64,000 nucleotides of DNA, taken from the NCBI RefSeq assembly GCF_000709345.1, contig NZ_KL448324.1, positions 153,198-217,197 on the forward strand, written 5' to 3'. This DNA comes from Polaromonas glacialis (GTDB lineage: Bacteria > Pseudomonadota > Gammaproteobacteria > Burkholderiales > Burkholderiaceae_C). A model generated the notes under the pieces. The model was not told the origin of the DNA. It saw only the letters and a program-made list of their open reading frames with translations, and made no database searches. This document shows, piece after piece, positions 62,349-64,000 of the stretch; the first letter of the stretch is position 1, and every line of letters begins with the position of its first letter. The translations under genes were made by a program, and so were the position numbers.

Positions 62349-63086
62349 TCAGTTCATCCCGGTCGCCAGCGGATAGTGCGCCGCCTGCGCGCCGCGCCAC
62401 GCGGCAAACTCTGCCTGCTCGGATGCATCGGTCATCGGGTACACGCCAAACAGGCCCGCGCCTTCACCAATGCGCTTGGCCACCCAGTCTTCATACAGCG
62501 TCTGGTCGTAGGCCTCCACCGCCACCGCGTCGGCAATGTGTGCCGGAATGCAGACCACGCCTTCGGCATCGCCCACCATCACATCGCCCGGGTACACCGC
62601 CACGCCGCCGCAGGCTATCGGCAGCTGCAGGTCCATCGCATGGTGCTTGATGAGGTTGGTCGGCGCCGACGGCCGCTGGTGGTAGGCGGCAAAGTCCATC
62701 AGCGCGATTTCCGGTGTGTCGCGAAAGCCGCCGTCGGTCACCACGCCGGCCACGCCGCGCTTGAGCAGGCGCGTCAGCAGTAGGCCGCCGCTGGAGGCCG
62801 CGCTTGCATCGCCCCGGCTGTCCATCACCAGCACCTGGCCTTCAGGGCATTCTTCCACCGCCACGCGCTGCGGATGGCTGCGGTCGTTGAAGGCGTCGAT
62901 GCCGTCGAGGTCTTCGCGGGCCGGAATGTAGCGCAGGGTGTAGGCCGCGCCGACCATGTTGGCCTGGGTGCCGCCCACCAGCCTGACCTGCTGAAGAAAG
63001 GTGTTGTGAAAGCCGCGCTTGAACAGCACGGTGGTCAGGGTGGCGGTGGAGACCCGCATCAAGCGGGCTCGGGTGGTGTCGTTCAT
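62349..63086 (-). CDS. RraA-family aldolase/decarboxylase-like protein
   Basis: A 245-residue paralogue of the protein at 55246. The conserved VTDGGFRDTPEI and AVYPGDVMVGDAEGVVCIP carry the expected Arg, Asp and Mg ligands; YTLRYIPAREDLDGIDAF near residue 55 is also shared. Its ATG overlaps the preceding dehydratase stop by 4 bp. In this cluster it would cleave the 2-oxo acid formed by the dehydratase. The second copy at 55246 suggests a related route with different stereochemistry (inference). Confidence 0.88.
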   Translation of the reverse strand: MNDTTRARLMRVSTATLTTVLFKRGFHNTFLQQVRLVGGTQANMVGAAYTLRYIPAREDLDGIDAFNDRSHPQRVAVEECPEGQVLVMDSRGDASAASSGGLLLTRLLKRGVAGVVTDGGFRDTPEIALMDFAAYHQRPSAPTNLIKHHAMDLQLPIACGGVAVYPGDVMVGDAEGVVCIPAHIADAVAVEAYDQTLYEDWVAKRIGEGAGLFGVYPMTDASEQAEFAAWRGAQAAHYPLATGMN

Positions 63087-64000
63087 GGTGGGGGCGTCTT
63101 TCGGGTTTGAAATTGGGGGGCGCGCGGGCGGCGAGCCTGAGTCAGCACGGTCTGGTCTTCGGTGCCGGCGTTCCAGCCGCCGGTGGCGATCGAGATGTTT
63201 CGCTCGCTCGGGTGGCTGGCGACGAAGTCCAGGTCGAGCGTGACGCCCAGCCCGGCGCCCTGCGGCACGTCGATCAGCCCGTCCCTGGCGGCGAGAGCAG
63301 TGGTGATGGTTTTGGCGCGCCCTGCCCAGTCGGGCTCAAGCCGCTCAAGGATCAGACCGTTGGGAATGGCCGACAGGAAATGGGTGGCGGCGAACTCGGC
63401 CACCGGCCCGAGCGAGCCGGAATGCGGCGCGACCATGATGCCGCAGGCCTCGGCCATGGCGGCGAGCTTTTTCATCTGCGTCAGCCCGCCGAAGCGGCCG
63501 GTGTCGGGCTGCACCACGTCGAACAGGCCGTTTTCCAGGAAGGGCCGCATCTCGGCCAGTGTGGCCAGGCGCTCGCCGCCAGCCAGCGGCAGCGCCACCT
63601 TGTCGCGCACCCGCTTCCAGCCGGCCAGGTCATCGGGCGCGACGGCTTCTTCAAGGAACAGCAGGTGCAGCGGCTCCAGCGCGCGGCCAATCGCCACCGC
63701 GTCCCCGGTGGTCAGCCACGGCGGCCCGTGCAGATCGACCATCAGGTCGATGTCGTCGCCCACGGCGGCGCGGATCGCAAAGGCGCGTTCGACGATGTCC
63801 TTGGTGCCGCCGACCTTGAGCGCCCGCACGCCATCGGCCACGGCGGCTTTAGCGGTTTCGACATTCGAGGCATGCACATAGTAGGGAACGGCGGGGCGGG
63901 TGGTGCCGCCCAGCAGCGCGGACACCGGCACGCCGAGCGCCTGCGCGTTCAGGTCCCACAGCGCCATGTCGATGGCGGCCAGCGCGCCCATGCCGACCAC
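63083..64000 (-). CDS. Mandelate racemase/muconate lactonizing-family dehydratase, partial
   Basis: The C-terminal 305 residues of an enolase-superfamily enzyme; the N-terminus lies beyond the window. Metal ligands are visible: D89 (DLMVDLHGPPW), E117/E118 (LFLEEAVAPDD) and E143 (LAGGERLATL) in numbering of the visible part, plus H193 in MVAPHSGSLG. This arrangement fits sugar-acid dehydratases such as galactonate or mannonate types. It would turn an aldarate or aldonate into a 2-keto-3-deoxy acid for the RraA aldolase. The C-terminal tail (ARRPRAPQFQTRKTPPP) is unusual and probably beyond the fold. Confidence 0.88.
   Translation of the reverse strand: MVGMGALAAIDMALWDLNAQALGVPVSALLGGTTRPAVPYYVHASNVETAKAAVADGVRALKVGGTKDIVERAFAIRAAVGDDIDLMVDLHGPPWLTTGDAVAIGRALEPLHLLFLEEAVAPDDLAGWKRVRDKVALPLAGGERLATLAEMRPFLENGLFDVVQPDTGRFGGLTQMKKLAAMAEACGIMVAPHSGSLGPVAEFAATHFLSAIPNGLILERLEPDWAGRAKTITTALAARDGLIDVPQGAGLGVTLDLDFVASHPSERNISIATGGWNAGTEDQTVLTQARRPRAPQFQTRKTPPP

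Noticed and set aside
1..64000. CRISPR arrays, tRNA, rRNA, phage or toxin-antitoxin genes
   Set aside because: No regularly spaced repeats, cloverleaf-type sequences, rRNA-like stretches or recognised phage or toxin-antitoxin proteins were seen on reading both strands.

Overview
The window reads as a chromosomal (or large-plasmid) accessory region of a betaproteobacterium, most likely Burkholderiales/Comamonadaceae (Polaromonas, Variovorax or Rhodoferax type). This is inferred from six TctC/Bug-type solute receptors, an Omp32-like porin, WHG-type TetR regulators, abundant CoA-thioester catabolic genes and the mix of insertion sequences. I see no rRNA, tRNA, CRISPR array, phage structural gene or replication origin.

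Layout. 0-6 kb: a partial IS110 transposase, then a DJ-1/AraC-type regulator cut in two by a compact Tn3-family transposon (2004-5867). 6.3-13.3 kb (+): a two-subunit 3-oxoacid CoA-transferase, a cis-CaaD-like tautomerase, an alpha/beta hydrolase, an NTF2-like protein, two Bug receptors and an amino-acid-type ABC binding protein. 13.7-24.0 kb (-): a beta-oxidation-like operon (EtfB, EtfA, FadB-like hydratase/dehydrogenase, thiolase, two acyl-CoA dehydrogenases, a nitronate monooxygenase-like flavoprotein); its thiolase is split by a Tn5/IS50-type element with a clean 9-bp target duplication. 24.3-37.3 kb: an IclR regulator, then GST, two CoA ligases, two Bug receptors, a second nitronate monooxygenase-like protein, a DsbA-like isomerase, an enoyl-CoA hydratase/isomerase and an SDR (all -), a divergent third CoA ligase (+) and a TetR. 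37.6-39.6 kb: insertion-sequence debris and an intact IS110-family transposase. 39.8-43.7 kb: TetR divergent from enoyl-CoA hydratase, class III CoA-transferase and a Bug receptor. 44-49.4 kb: a molybdopterin oxidoreductase, 7Fe ferredoxin and ferredoxin-NADP reductase operon, divergent from TetR and mobB. 49.4-52.4 kb: a second SDR/isomerase/hydratase/SDR module. 52.6-54 kb: debris of IS3, IS256 and a histidine kinase. 54-64 kb (-): a porin and a sugar-acid-like cluster with two RraA-type aldolases, two uronate-dehydrogenase-like proteins (one frameshifted), a Bug receptor, an SMP-30 lactonase, an AraC regulator split by an IS1380-family element, and a partial enolase-superfamily dehydratase.

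How it works together (inference): periplasmic Bug receptors and the porin would capture organic acids; CoA ligases and CoA-transferases activate them; hydratases, SDRs, the isomerases, acyl-CoA dehydrogenases with ETF and thiolase degrade the thioesters. The most unusual parts are (i) the duplicated SDR + DsbA-like isomerase + hydratase module, whose SDRs all lack the catalytic tyrosine, and (ii) the Mo-enzyme/FdxA/FNR/TetR/MobB unit next to the second copy, which could be the entry step of an undescribed pathway. Three catabolic or regulatory genes are each split by a mobile element and can be rejoined in frame across the insertion, so recent insertions have probably altered the region.
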